From CADEED01 sp036274075 (lineage in GTDB: Bacteria; Pseudomonadota; Gammaproteobacteria; Steroidobacterales; Steroidobacteraceae), in assembly GCA_036274075.1 (NCBI GenBank), contig DASUGK010000142.1, forward strand, positions 1 through 64,000: a DNA stretch of 64,000 bases, read 5' to 3'. Position numbers and translations under genes: made by a program. This document shows positions 26,336-34,868 of the stretch, one piece after another (positions within the stretch are counted from its first letter, which is position 1; each line of letters starts with the position of its first letter). Under the pieces are notes generated by a model that saw only the letters and a program-made list of their open reading frames with translations, was not told where the DNA came from and did not search any database.

Positions 26336-26698
26336 TTAAACCGTCCCCGTGCGGCTGCGCTTGCGTCCATCGATGGGCGCCCGAAGGACGTAGGAAATGG
26401 GCCTGACTTGTTCCTTGGAGACACCTAACGACTCTGCCAGCCCGGCCCAGGGCCGTGGACGCCAGCGCTCCGGCCCCACCAGGTACCGGCCGCCGCTGGT
26501 CGTGAGATCGGCTGCCACGAAGAAATGACCGAGGCGAACCGGGATGTGGCCGCCGTCCACCGGCTTCACCCAGGTTTCGTCCTGCCCGGGCACTTCTTCT
26601 TCATCCAGTGCGTATTCCCAGACCGTAAACACGCCGATGTTGGCCTCCGTGAGCTGGCGGATCGGCTTGCGCGTATGCAGCGTCGGGATATCGGACAC
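26336..26698 (-). CDS. Hypothetical protein
   Basis: 120 residues, no signal and no hydrophobic stretch. The sequence has a regular strand pattern (ANIGVFTVWEYALDEEEVPGQDETWVKPVDGGHIPVRLGHFFVAADLTTSGGRY) and a basic tail. I do not recognise it. It lies alone, with 126 bases of noncoding sequence before the next gene. Its codon use matches its neighbours, so it is probably real. Confidence 0.55.
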   Translation of the reverse strand: MSDIPTLHTRKPIRQLTEANIGVFTVWEYALDEEEVPGQDETWVKPVDGGHIPVRLGHFFVAADLTTSGGRYLVGPERWRPRPWAGLAESLGVSKEQVRPISYVLRAPIDGRKRSRTGTV

Positions 26699-26823
26699 CT
26701 GCGCTATGACCCCGACTGTTCGCCGCTGCGCCGCCGCATGACCCCGTGCACCACGAGCACCGCCCAGGGGGGCCGACGCCTCCTCCCCGATAACCTGGCA
26801 GCCAAACTACCTCCCGTTCCGGG

Positions 26824-28461
26824 TCAGGTTCGAAAGGCTCGCTCGATCAATGCGCCGTGGTCAAGCCCGGCCGGCAGCGTGCCGAACGCGCCGGGCGCAC
26901 CATTCACGATTCGCGAAGCGATGAATGCGTCGGCCACGGGCGATGCGCCACGGTCGAGCAGGATGGCCGCCTGGACCGCGAGAGCGATACGCTCCGTGAG
27001 CCGCCGGGCGTCGGCTTCGCCGCCTGCGCCATCCCGCAGGTCTGCCAGCAATCGTGCAACGTAGCCGTCGAACCGCGCGTCGCGGCCGCGGGGCCGCTGC
27101 ACCAGCGCCGCCAGCACGTCGAAAACGCGTGGCTCGCGCACCAGCGCACGCAGCACGTCCAGGCACATGATGTTGCCCGAGCCTTCCCAGATGCCGTTGA
27201 GCGGCAGCTCGCGGAAACGCCGCGCGATCGGGCCCTCTTCTATATAGCCATTGCCTCCCAGCACCTCCATGGCCTCGGCGCCCACCGCGGGTGCGCGCTT
27301 GCAGATCCAGTACTTGGCCACGGGCGTGAGCACGCGCTGCAGGGCCGCTTCGGCCTCGTCCTGCCGCGCATCGAAGGCGCGCGCGAGGCGCAGCGCCAGC
27401 ACGGTCGCCGCCTCGCACTCGAGCGCGAGATCGGCGAGCACGTTCCTCATGAGCGGCTGGTCGATGAGCCGCTTGCCGAAGGCCGAACGATGCCGCGCGT
27501 GGTGGATGGCCTGCGCGACGCATTGATGCATGATGCCGGCCGCGCCCGTGGCGCAGTCGAAGCGCGTGTACACGCCCATTTCGAGGATGGTCGGGATGCC
27601 ACGCCCTTCCTCGCCCACCAGCAATGCGAACGTGTCGTCGAACTCGACCTCGCTCGATGCATTGGAACGGTTGCCGAGCTTGTCCTTGAGCCGCTGCAGG
27701 TGAACGCCATTACGCGTGCCATCGGGCAATACGCGCGGCACGAAGAAACACGACACGCCGGCACCGGTCTGCGCCGTCACCAGGAAGGCATCACACATCG
27801 GTGCCGAGAAGAACCACTTGTGTCCGGTGATGCGGTACTCGCGTCCCGGCCCCGGCGCGCCCGCCGCGACCGCACGCGTGGTATTCGATCTCACATCCGA
27901 GCCGCCCTGCTTCTCGGTCATGCCCATGCCGACCAGGGCGCCGCGCTTCTGCCCGATGGGCGCCAGCCTTTCGTCGTACTCGCGGGACAGCAGCCGCGGC
28001 AGCCAGTCGGCGAAATCGCCCGGCTGGCGCGCCAGCGCCGGCACGGCGCCGTAGGTCATGGTGGCCGGGCACTGCGTGCCGTTCTCGATTTCTCCCCAGA
28101 GTAGATAGGCTGCGGCCCGCTCGACGTGGGCGCCGGGCCTCGGCTCCGCCCACGGCGAGGTGTGCAGTCCCTCCGACACCAGCGCGCGCATGAGTTCGTG
28201 CCACGCGGGATGGAACTCGACTTCGTCGCGCCGATGCCCGAAGCGGTCGAAGACTTTCAGCACCGGTGGATTGCGATTCGCGGCGTCTCCCAAGGCGAAC
28301 ATCCCGCGCGTGCCGAGCCGCGCCCCGAGCGCGGTCAACCTTTCCCGTGCGTCAGCCGGGACTTCGCGCTCCAGCGCCTCGACCAGCGCCGCGTTGGACG
28401 CGAACAGGTTGTAATCGACCAGGTCGTCCGGGTGATTGGCGGACTCGTGCGAGTTTTTCAC
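26824..28461 (-). CDS. AidB-like acyl-CoA dehydrogenase family flavoprotein
   Basis: 545 residues from GTG 28461, chosen for the GGAGG ribosome site just before it and because the family begins near ANHPDDLVDYNLFA. AidB-type features: MTEKQGGSDVRSNTTRA, the FAD-side RITGHKWFFSAPMCDAFLVTAQT, and EVLGGNGYIEEGPIARRFRELPLNGIWEGSGNIMCLDVLRAL. E. coli AidB is part of the adaptive response to alkylation and binds DNA. Here there is no ada or alkB neighbour, and a true fatty acyl substrate cannot be excluded, given the nearby lipid operon. Confidence 0.88.
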   Translation of the reverse strand: MKNSHESANHPDDLVDYNLFASNAALVEALEREVPADARERLTALGARLGTRGMFALGDAANRNPPVLKVFDRFGHRRDEVEFHPAWHELMRALVSEGLHTSPWAEPRPGAHVERAAAYLLWGEIENGTQCPATMTYGAVPALARQPGDFADWLPRLLSREYDERLAPIGQKRGALVGMGMTEKQGGSDVRSNTTRAVAAGAPGPGREYRITGHKWFFSAPMCDAFLVTAQTGAGVSCFFVPRVLPDGTRNGVHLQRLKDKLGNRSNASSEVEFDDTFALLVGEEGRGIPTILEMGVYTRFDCATGAAGIMHQCVAQAIHHARHRSAFGKRLIDQPLMRNVLADLALECEAATVLALRLARAFDARQDEAEAALQRVLTPVAKYWICKRAPAVGAEAMEVLGGNGYIEEGPIARRFRELPLNGIWEGSGNIMCLDVLRALVREPRVFDVLAALVQRPRGRDARFDGYVARLLADLRDGAGGEADARRLTERIALAVQAAILLDRGASPVADAFIASRIVNGAPGAFGTLPAGLDHGALIERAFRT

Positions 28462-28505
28462 GTGGCCTCCGGGGGACTGCCTTCCCCCGGGAAGCCTACT
28501 CCTCG

Positions 28506-29000
28506 TCAGCGCGCGCGTGCGGTCACGTGCCGGTGGCGCAGCGAACTCGGCGCATCCACGTTGGCGCCTTCCGACACGCCGATGCCGAGGCGATCCACGA
28601 GCTCGCCGCCCAGCCAGGCCGTGACCAACGCCAGGCCCGCGCCGAGGAACGAGCACACGTACGCGCTGGCTGGTGGCGGCAACCCTGCGTCATTTCGCAG
28701 CCACACGCTGGCCAGGAAAAGCAGTGTGACCACCAGGTTGCCGCCACCGTGCATCGCGCCGATGCGCTTCGCGCGCGTGTCGGGCGGGATCTTCAGCCAG
28801 TCGGCAAATCCGAATGGCGCCGCCAGCAAACCGCCGATGACGCCCGCCACCAGCAACCAGTAGGCGACGGTCGCAAATACCGGGTCATCGGTGCCGAAGT
28901 AGACGAGATCGAAGACCACGGCCGTGGCCAACAACCCGAGGGGAAATACGATGAGCATCTGGTGAACCGGATGCCCGAAAAGTCGTGCCCTGGCTTCCAT
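28506..29000 (-). CDS. DUF2231-type membrane protein
   Basis: 164 residues from ATG 29000 (ribosome site GGAGAG). Four hydrophobic segments with the DUF2231 signs: FGHPVHQMLIVFPLGLLATAVVFDLVYF at the start, LLAAPFGFADWLKIPPDTRAKRIGAMHGGGNL in the middle, and WLGGELVDRLGIGV near the end. In-helix His residues may bind a metal or haem; that is a family guess. Confidence 0.82.
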   Translation of the reverse strand: MEARARLFGHPVHQMLIVFPLGLLATAVVFDLVYFGTDDPVFATVAYWLLVAGVIGGLLAAPFGFADWLKIPPDTRAKRIGAMHGGGNLVVTLLFLASVWLRNDAGLPPPASAYVCSFLGAGLALVTAWLGGELVDRLGIGVSEGANVDAPSSLRHRHVTARAR

Positions 29001-29120
29001 GTGACTCTCCTGGGTGAGTGACACACCGGGATGGAGCAATCACCGTGCCATCGTGCGGGAACGCAGAAACCCACCGGCCCGCGCCCTGCAGCCACAATCC
29101 CCGCGCGGGCACCGCATTTT

Positions 29121-29139
29121 TTTCAGGGTTCTCCTGAAA
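29121..29139. repeat. 7-5-7 inverted repeat upstream of DUF2231
   Basis: TTTCAGG and CCTGAAA around GTTCT lie in the 239-base gap between the DUF2231 gene and the TonB receptor gene. The T-run is on the wrong side for a terminator of either gene, so an operator is the better guess. No regulator is adjacent. Confidence 0.3.
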
Positions 29140-29184
29140 GTCTAACAAGCGTCGCGGTAAACGCAGGTTAACTACTCGGAGGCA

Positions 29185-29219
29185 CCGGGGCCGGGCGCGG
29201 ATTCGCACGCCGGCCCCGG
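29185..29219. terminator. Stem-loop after the TonB receptor gene
   Basis: CCGGGGCCGG and CCGGCCCCGG form a perfect 10-bp stem with a 15-base loop, 20 bases past the stop of the receptor gene on the minus strand. No T-run follows, so it may work with Rho or as an mRNA 3' barrier. Confidence 0.45.
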
Positions 29220-29239
29220 CGGATTCCCTCAGCCTGTGA

Positions 29240-31903
29240 TCACTCGAAGTTCGCGCGGAAGTTCAGGTACCACTGGCGCGGCGGGTTGTAGGTACCCACG
29301 ATTTCGCCCTGCGCGCCGTTCACCGAACCGACGGTCAGGTAGCGATCATCCGTGAGGTTGGTGCCACCGAGCGTGATCGAGTACTTGTCGCCCGGCGAGA
29401 AGTAGTGGATGGCCGCGCCGAGATTGTCCGTCGCCGGGCGGAACAGCTGCGGCGTATTCGGCGCATCGTTGAACATCGAAGCCGTCTTCGTGTAGTCCAC
29501 AGCGAAGCGCAGCTTGCCGGTGTTGGCGAGATTCACGTCGAACTGCGGGCTGATGGTGTACTTGTACTCGGGTGTCTTCGGCAGATCCGAGTCCGGCGCA
29601 AACGTCACGTTGGGCAGCAGGCGCGTGTACTCGGCATCGATGTAGGCCGCACCGACATACAGCGAGAAGCCGCCACCGACGATGGCGTTCAGCTCCAGCT
29701 CCGCACCCTTGAGCTCCGCATCACCCGCGTTCTGCGACACCGGTGATGCCTGTTCCTGGATCTGCAGCTGGATGTTGTTGTAGTCCGTCCAGAAGACCGC
29801 GGTATTCACCTGCACGCGGTGGTCGAGGAACTGGGACTTCCAGCCCAGTTCATAACTCGTGCTGTCCTCGGGACCAAAGGCGGCGCCCGCGATGTCGAAC
29901 AGCGGGTTCGACAGGCGCGTGGTCCAGCCGCCCGCCTTGAAGCCCTCCGAGTAGCTGAGATACAGCATCTGGTCGTCGTTGATGTGCCACTGGGCACCGA
30001 CCGTCGGCGTGAACACGCTGTAGTCCTGGCTCTGCTCGCCGGGCGGGAAGTAGCGGTACGGATTGGTCGAATCCGGGAACGGCGCCAGGTTGATGAACGG
30101 CAGCGACGCAAATGCGGCCCAGCAGTCCATGTCGGGGCCGGTCACCGGGTCGAAGCAACCCGACGACTTGTAGTTGTAGCCGTCCAGGTCCGCCTGGCCA
30201 CCTTCGAACTTCTTGTCGTCCTTCGAATACCGCGCGCCCACCGTGACACCGAAGGAATCGCTGACCTGGTAGTCGATGTGGAAGAAGGCCGCGTACGATT
30301 TGGTGTCGACGTCGTTGGCCACGTCGTAGATGTACAGCGTGCTCCCGAACGGCACGAAGTCGTGCACGAAGCCGTCTTCCTGGAAGTAGAACAGGCCCGC
30401 GACGTATTCCATCTTGTCGTCGAAGGCGCGGCCCGCCAGCTGGAATTCCTGCGAGAACTGGTCCTGCTTCTGGTGATCGGTCACCTCCTGGATCGACTCG
30501 GGCAGGCCGTCGAGATCCACGCCCACGCGCCAGTCGATGCCGCGCGCGGCGGTGATGGACTTGAAGCTCATCGACTCCGAGATGTCGTAGTCGAGCGTGA
30601 CCGATCCGCCCCACGCGGTGTAGCGCGCGAAGCTCGGACCCGTCGCATAGGTCTTGTCGATGTCCCCGGTGTCGGTGTTCTCGAAACTCCAGTAGATGCG
30701 CGGCGTCGGGCCGGAGGGATTGCCCGCGGCGCCGCCCGGCGTGTAGGCCACGGGTCCGCCCACGTAACCCACGCCGCCCAGTGGCGCGCCGCCCGTCGCG
30801 AGACCCAGTCCCTGCGCGCGCGGGCCGCACAGTCCGCCGACACCCGTGCCCCAGAATGGCGGAGCACCCGGGAAGGCCGTCGTGAATGCCACCGGATCAT
30901 TGAGCACTGCCTCGGGCTGGCTGATGCAGAAGTTGTAGTTGGCGCCCATGAAGCCGAACGCCGGGCCCGGCAGGGCCTGGAAGGGATTCGGCAATGCGTC
31001 GCCCGCCGGCGTGATCACGGCCAGCACCGTCGTCGGATACGACGGCTGGTTCTGGTAGGTGTAGTCGCCCGCGATCGTCACGTTGAACTTGTCGCTGACT
31101 TTCCACAGCGCCTTGCCGCGGACGACCTGCACGTTCTGCCCGCCCTTGCTGTCCGCCGTCGCGGTGCCGGCTTTCGGGAATGCCGTCTGCGGATCCACGA
31201 CCCAGGGCACCTGCCCCAGCTCGCTGTCGGTGGGGAACGGAATCACGTCCTGGTAGCCATCGCGCTGCTGCGAGGAGAAGCTGATGGTGGTCAGGAAATT
31301 GTCCGAGAACGGATAGTCCGCGGAGATCGCGATGTCCTGGCGATCGTAGCTGCCGCCGGTGACGCTCGCGGTGAGCATGGGCTTCTCACCCGGCGTATGC
31401 GTGACGATGCTGATGGCGCCGCCGATGGTGTTGCGGCCGAACAGCGTGCCCTGCGGGCCCTTCAGGATTTCGATGCGGTCGATGTCCAGCAGGCTCTGGT
31501 TCGCGCCGATGGTGCGCGCCAGGTACACGCCGTCCAGGTAGACGCCGACGCCCGGATCGAGGTTGAACGCGAAGTCGTCCTGGCCGATGCCGCGGATGGA
31601 CGCCGACAGCACCGAGGTGTCGCCGGAGAACGGCGAGCCGGTGTCGAGGTTCACGTTCGGCGCGAAGCGTGTCAGTGCGCCGATGTCACCGATGGATTTT
31701 TCCTTCAGCAGGCTGCCGGAGAACGCGGAGATCGCGATCGGCACGTCCTGGATGTTCTGCTCGCGCTTCTGCGCGGTGACCACGACTTCTTCGAGTGTTT
31801 CTTCGTCGGCGGCCCATGCCGGGGCGGCAATCAGAGTGCTGCCCAATGCAGCCGCGACGTAATACCGCAACACGTTCGAGCGGTTTCTGGCAGTCGTCTT
31901 CAC
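29240..31903 (-). CDS. TonB-dependent outer-membrane receptor
   Basis: 887 residues from GTG 31903, behind a GGGGGATTCC ribosome site; the open frame further up is not used. A signal peptide ends near AWAAD, then EETLEEVVVTAQKREQNIQDVPIAIS forms the TonB box and plug start. The plug ends with IEILKGPQGTLFGRNTIGG. The barrel ends WYLNFRANFE, with terminal Phe in the strand pattern; GYKAGGWTTR-like barrel motifs precede. The type (Caulobacter/Steroidobacter-like VVVTAQKR...NIQDVP) imports diverse hydrophobic or plant-derived compounds. Substrate unknown; it lies directly downstream of the catabolic operon. Confidence 0.92.
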   Translation of the reverse strand: MKTTARNRSNVLRYYVAAALGSTLIAAPAWAADEETLEEVVVTAQKREQNIQDVPIAISAFSGSLLKEKSIGDIGALTRFAPNVNLDTGSPFSGDTSVLSASIRGIGQDDFAFNLDPGVGVYLDGVYLARTIGANQSLLDIDRIEILKGPQGTLFGRNTIGGAISIVTHTPGEKPMLTASVTGGSYDRQDIAISADYPFSDNFLTTISFSSQQRDGYQDVIPFPTDSELGQVPWVVDPQTAFPKAGTATADSKGGQNVQVVRGKALWKVSDKFNVTIAGDYTYQNQPSYPTTVLAVITPAGDALPNPFQALPGPAFGFMGANYNFCISQPEAVLNDPVAFTTAFPGAPPFWGTGVGGLCGPRAQGLGLATGGAPLGGVGYVGGPVAYTPGGAAGNPSGPTPRIYWSFENTDTGDIDKTYATGPSFARYTAWGGSVTLDYDISESMSFKSITAARGIDWRVGVDLDGLPESIQEVTDHQKQDQFSQEFQLAGRAFDDKMEYVAGLFYFQEDGFVHDFVPFGSTLYIYDVANDVDTKSYAAFFHIDYQVSDSFGVTVGARYSKDDKKFEGGQADLDGYNYKSSGCFDPVTGPDMDCWAAFASLPFINLAPFPDSTNPYRYFPPGEQSQDYSVFTPTVGAQWHINDDQMLYLSYSEGFKAGGWTTRLSNPLFDIAGAAFGPEDSTSYELGWKSQFLDHRVQVNTAVFWTDYNNIQLQIQEQASPVSQNAGDAELKGAELELNAIVGGGFSLYVGAAYIDAEYTRLLPNVTFAPDSDLPKTPEYKYTISPQFDVNLANTGKLRFAVDYTKTASMFNDAPNTPQLFRPATDNLGAAIHYFSPGDKYSITLGGTNLTDDRYLTVGSVNGAQGEIVGTYNPPRQWYLNFRANFE

Positions 31904-31970
31904 GGAATCCCCCTGGTGTTTGTCTGGTGGCGTTGGCCCTTCCGGATAAAGCTGACAGCGAACGTAATGC

Positions 31971-31983
31971 GCGTAACTTACGC
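31971..31983. promoter_or_regulatory. Odd palindrome upstream of the TonB receptor
   Basis: GCGTAA-C-TTACGC, two perfect 6-base arms around one base, 68 bases before the receptor's GTG. A plausible dimeric repressor or activator site in the receptor's promoter region. Confidence 0.4.
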
Positions 31984-32058
31984 CTCTCGGGCGGTGGATA
32001 GACAAGACTGCGGGGCACCCGCCGGGGTGCGGGGAAGCTCGCCGGGATTGGGTTCCGC

Positions 32059-32082
32059 GGTGCGCGCAAATGAATGCGCGCA
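32059..32082. terminator. Stem-loop after the thiolase gene, end of the catabolic operon
   Basis: GTGCGCGCA and TGCGCGCAC form a perfect 9-bp stem with loop AATGAA, about 20 bases past the thiolase stop on the minus strand. No T-run. It marks a likely end of the seven-gene transcript. Confidence 0.5.
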
Positions 32083-32101
32083 CAGTCGAGACAGGAACAA
32101 A

Positions 32102-33295
32102 CTACGCTGGGACGGGACCCCGGAAGACCTCGAACAGGCCCGCCGCGCCCATTCCGCCGCCCACGCACATGGTGACCACCACGTACCGCAGGCCACGGCG
32201 CCGGCCTTCGAGGAGTGCGTGTCCCACCAGCCGTGCGCCCGACATGCCGTAGGGATGCCCGATGGAAATGGCGCCGCCATCCACATTCAGGCACTCGTCG
32301 GCAATGCCCAGTGTGTCACGGCAGTAGATCACCTGCACCGCAAACGCTTCGTTCAGTTCCCACAGCCCGATGTCGGAAACGCGCAGGTTGAAGCGCTCGA
32401 GCAGCCGCGGCACGGCGCGCACCGGCCCGATGCCCATCTCGTCCGGGCGCGTACCCGCGACGGCCATGCCGACATAGCGGCCCAGCGGCTCGAGGCCGCG
32501 CCGCTCGGCGACGCGCGCTTCCATGAGTACGCAGGCCGAAGCTCCATCCGAGAGCTGGCTGGCATTGCCGGCCGTGACGGTGCCGCCTTCGTGCACCGTC
32601 TTCAACTGGGAGAGACCGGCGAGTGTCGTGTCGGGGCGCGCGCCCTCGTCGCGCTGCAGCGTGATTTCGCGGAACGCGATTCCCTGCGTGGCCTTGTCGA
32701 TCACCTTCATGGTGGCGGTCACCGGCACGATCTCGTCGTCGAATCTTCCCGCCGCTTGCGCCGCCGCGGTGCGCTGCTGCGACCCCAGCGCGTAGAGATC
32801 ACAGCGCTCGCGCGTGATGCCATAGCGCTGCGCGACCACCTCGGCGGTGCCGATCATGGGCAAAGTGACGTCCGGCCGTTCCGCCACCAGCGACGGATCC
32901 GGCTCGACGCGCAGCTCCGGCGTCTGCGCCAGCGAAATCGACTCGACGCCGCCGGCCACCGCGATGGCCATGCGATCCACGATGATCTGCTTCGCGGCCG
33001 TCGCAATGGTCATGAGACCGGAGGAACACTGGCGCTCCAGCGTCATGCCCGGCACTTCCACCGGAAATCCCGCCCTCAAGGCGGCCATGCGGCCGATGGT
33101 GTGTTGCGTGCCCTGGGGCAGCGAGCAACCGAGCAGGCAGTCTTCCACCTCGCCGGGGTCGACGGCAGCGCGTTGCACGGCGGCCCGCAACGCATGCGCG
33201 GCCAGCGTCGGCGCGGGCGTGTGATTGAATGCGCCGCGCCAGGCGCGCCCGATGGGCGTGCGCGCCGTGGAAACGACGACCGCGTCGCGTGTCAC
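32102..33295 (-). CDS. Thiolase (acetyl-CoA acetyltransferase family)
   Basis: 397 residues from GTG 33295, which overlaps the SDR stop as GTGA; the match to thiolases starts at DAVVVSTARTPIGRAWRGAF. The nucleophile Cys is in LERQCSSGLMTIA, the His in GGAISIGHPYGMSGAR and the second Cys in TMCVGGGMGAA; SIGHPYGMSGAR is a mild variant of the usual ALGHPLGASGAR. By family it cleaves 3-ketoacyl-CoA with CoA in beta-oxidation. Last gene of the operon that begins with a TonB receptor. Confidence 0.93.
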   Translation of the reverse strand: MTRDAVVVSTARTPIGRAWRGAFNHTPAPTLAAHALRAAVQRAAVDPGEVEDCLLGCSLPQGTQHTIGRMAALRAGFPVEVPGMTLERQCSSGLMTIATAAKQIIVDRMAIAVAGGVESISLAQTPELRVEPDPSLVAERPDVTLPMIGTAEVVAQRYGITRERCDLYALGSQQRTAAAQAAGRFDDEIVPVTATMKVIDKATQGIAFREITLQRDEGARPDTTLAGLSQLKTVHEGGTVTAGNASQLSDGASACVLMEARVAERRGLEPLGRYVGMAVAGTRPDEMGIGPVRAVPRLLERFNLRVSDIGLWELNEAFAVQVIYCRDTLGIADECLNVDGGAISIGHPYGMSGARLVGHALLEGRRRGLRYVVVTMCVGGGMGAAGLFEVFRGPVPA

Positions 33296-34182
33296 TTCGC
33301 CTCGTCGACGTGCCTTGCGGCGCTCGCCACTTCCCGCTCCGCCTGCAGGAAGCCGTATTCCGGCACCAGTTCGCCGACGCGGTCGGACACCGCGGCCCAT
33401 CGTTCGATGAGCTGCTCACCGGCATCGTCGCCGTTGCCGACATAGCAGCCCGGCGTCAGCGTCACGAAGGCGCGCGCGAAATGGCCGCCGCCGGCACAGA
33501 CGATGGCGCGCGTCGGCGCGTCGTCGATGACCAGCGCCAGCAACGCGGGACTCACCAGCGCCGGATCCAGCAGTTCGAGGCTCTGCTCGGGCAGCACATT
33601 CTGCGTCATCTGCGTCGCCGCCGAGGGCGCCAGGCAATTGACACGGATGCCGTACTTGCGGCCCTCGATGGCCAGCGTCTGCATGAGTCCCACCAGCGCC
33701 ATCTTCGCGGCGCCGTAGTTGGCCTGCCCGAAGTTGCCGTACAGACCGGAAGACGACGTGGTCATGACGATGCGGCCGTGCTTCTGCTGGCGCATCGGCT
33801 CCCAAACCGCCTTGCAGCAGATCGCCGCGCCCACGAGATGCACGTCCACCACCAGGCGGAATTCCTCGAGGGTCATCTTGGCGAAGCTCTTGTCGCGCAG
33901 GATGCCGGCGTTGTTGACCAGGATATCCACGCGCTGCCACTCGGCGAGCGTGCGCTTCACCATCGCGTCGACGGCTGCCTCGTCTGTCACGGAGGCCGCG
34001 ATCGGCAGCGCCATGCCGCCGGCGGCGCGAATCTCCTGCGCCACGGATTCGACCGCCGGTTGCGACAGGTCGTTGACCACCACGCGCGCACCCCAGCGCG
34101 CCAGGTACAGGGCGTGCTCGCGACCCAGTCCGCCGCCCGCGCCCGTCACGATGGCGACGCGTCCCTCGATGGAATGTTTCAT
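33292..34182 (-). CDS. Short-chain dehydrogenase, multifunctional-enzyme (HSD17B4)-like
   Basis: 296 residues from ATG 34182. Motifs: TGAGGGLGREHALYLARWGARVVVNDL (NAD binding), NNAGILRD, Ser in TTSSSGLYGNFGQ and Tyr-Lys in YGAAKMAL. The RVVVNDL and GLGREHA style is that of the 3-hydroxyacyl-CoA dehydrogenase domain of peroxisomal-type multifunctional enzymes. A long C-terminal tail (~50 residues) follows the SDR core. Expected role: 3-hydroxyacyl-CoA to 3-ketoacyl-CoA, feeding the thiolase encoded next. Start overlaps the TetR stop (ATGA). Confidence 0.88.
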   Translation of the reverse strand: MKHSIEGRVAIVTGAGGGLGREHALYLARWGARVVVNDLSQPAVESVAQEIRAAGGMALPIAASVTDEAAVDAMVKRTLAEWQRVDILVNNAGILRDKSFAKMTLEEFRLVVDVHLVGAAICCKAVWEPMRQQKHGRIVMTTSSSGLYGNFGQANYGAAKMALVGLMQTLAIEGRKYGIRVNCLAPSAATQMTQNVLPEQSLELLDPALVSPALLALVIDDAPTRAIVCAGGGHFARAFVTLTPGCYVGNGDDAGEQLIERWAAVSDRVGELVPEYGFLQAEREVASAARHVDEAK

Positions 34183-34868
34183 CTGGCTTCTTTCGACGTT
34201 CCGCAGATGGCGTGGAATCCGGCGGCCATGAACGAGGCCATGCGTTGCTTCACGGCCTCGAAGTCCTCGGAATGGCACAGGCCACCCGACAATTTGTCGA
34301 TGCGGCCGGTTCGCGCCAGCGTCAACATGAGCGCGCCGGTGACGAAGTGGTATCCCCAGAAGATGTCCTCGCGCGCGCAGCCGGGCAGCGCCTTCTCGAG
34401 CAGGCCGATGAGGCGCAGCACCACCGGGTCGAACTGCTCGTCCATGAGTTCCGCGCCCCACTCCGGCGTGTTGGCCACCTGCGCGCCGAGCGCGCCGTAG
34501 TTCTTCCAGCTCTCGCCGCCCTGGATGTAGAGGTCGAGGTCGGTGTCGAGGAAGGCGCGCAACGCGCCTTCGACGGTGGGTTTGCCCTGGGTCTCCGCGT
34601 CGTAGCGATCGAGCGCGTCCATGCGCCGCGTGCTGGTCACGCGCGCGCGGCGGGCGAACACCGCGTCGAACAGCTTCTTCTTGTCGACGAAGTAATAGTT
34701 GAGCAGCGTGTGGTGCGCGCCGACGCGCTTGGCCACGTCCTTGAGCGTCACGCCATACAGGCCGTGCTTGGAGAACAGGTACTCGGCCGCGTCGAGGATC
34801 TGCTCCATCTTCTCGGCGCGCTGTTGCACCTTGGTGGCACGCTGGCGTTTCTTTGGCTTGCTAGCCAT
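34179..34868 (-). CDS. TetR-family regulator inside the catabolic operon
   Basis: 229 residues from ATG 34868 (ATG 34877 possible). A Lys/Arg-rich N terminus (ASKPKKRQRATKVQQRAEKM) precedes the HTH: ILDAAEYLFSKHGLYGVTLKDVAKRVGAHHTLLNYYFVDKKKLFDAVF. The ligand domain is otherwise unlike named types. The gene overlaps both the acyl-CoA ligase (upstream) and SDR (downstream), so the regulator is made with the enzymes. The best operator candidate is the palindrome at 41626-41639 before the first gene. Confidence 0.92.
   Translation of the reverse strand: MASKPKKRQRATKVQQRAEKMEQILDAAEYLFSKHGLYGVTLKDVAKRVGAHHTLLNYYFVDKKKLFDAVFARRARVTSTRRMDALDRYDAETQGKPTVEGALRAFLDTDLDLYIQGGESWKNYGALGAQVANTPEWGAELMDEQFDPVVLRLIGLLEKALPGCAREDIFWGYHFVTGALMLTLARTGRIDKLSGGLCHSEDFEAVKQRMASFMAAGFHAICGTSKEAR

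Noticed and set aside
29819..33445. Very long plus-strand open frame opposite the TonB receptor and thiolase genes
   Set aside because: It is rich in Arg, Gly and His in no family order and mirrors real genes with good motifs on the other strand. In DNA of this GC content the opposite frame often stays open.
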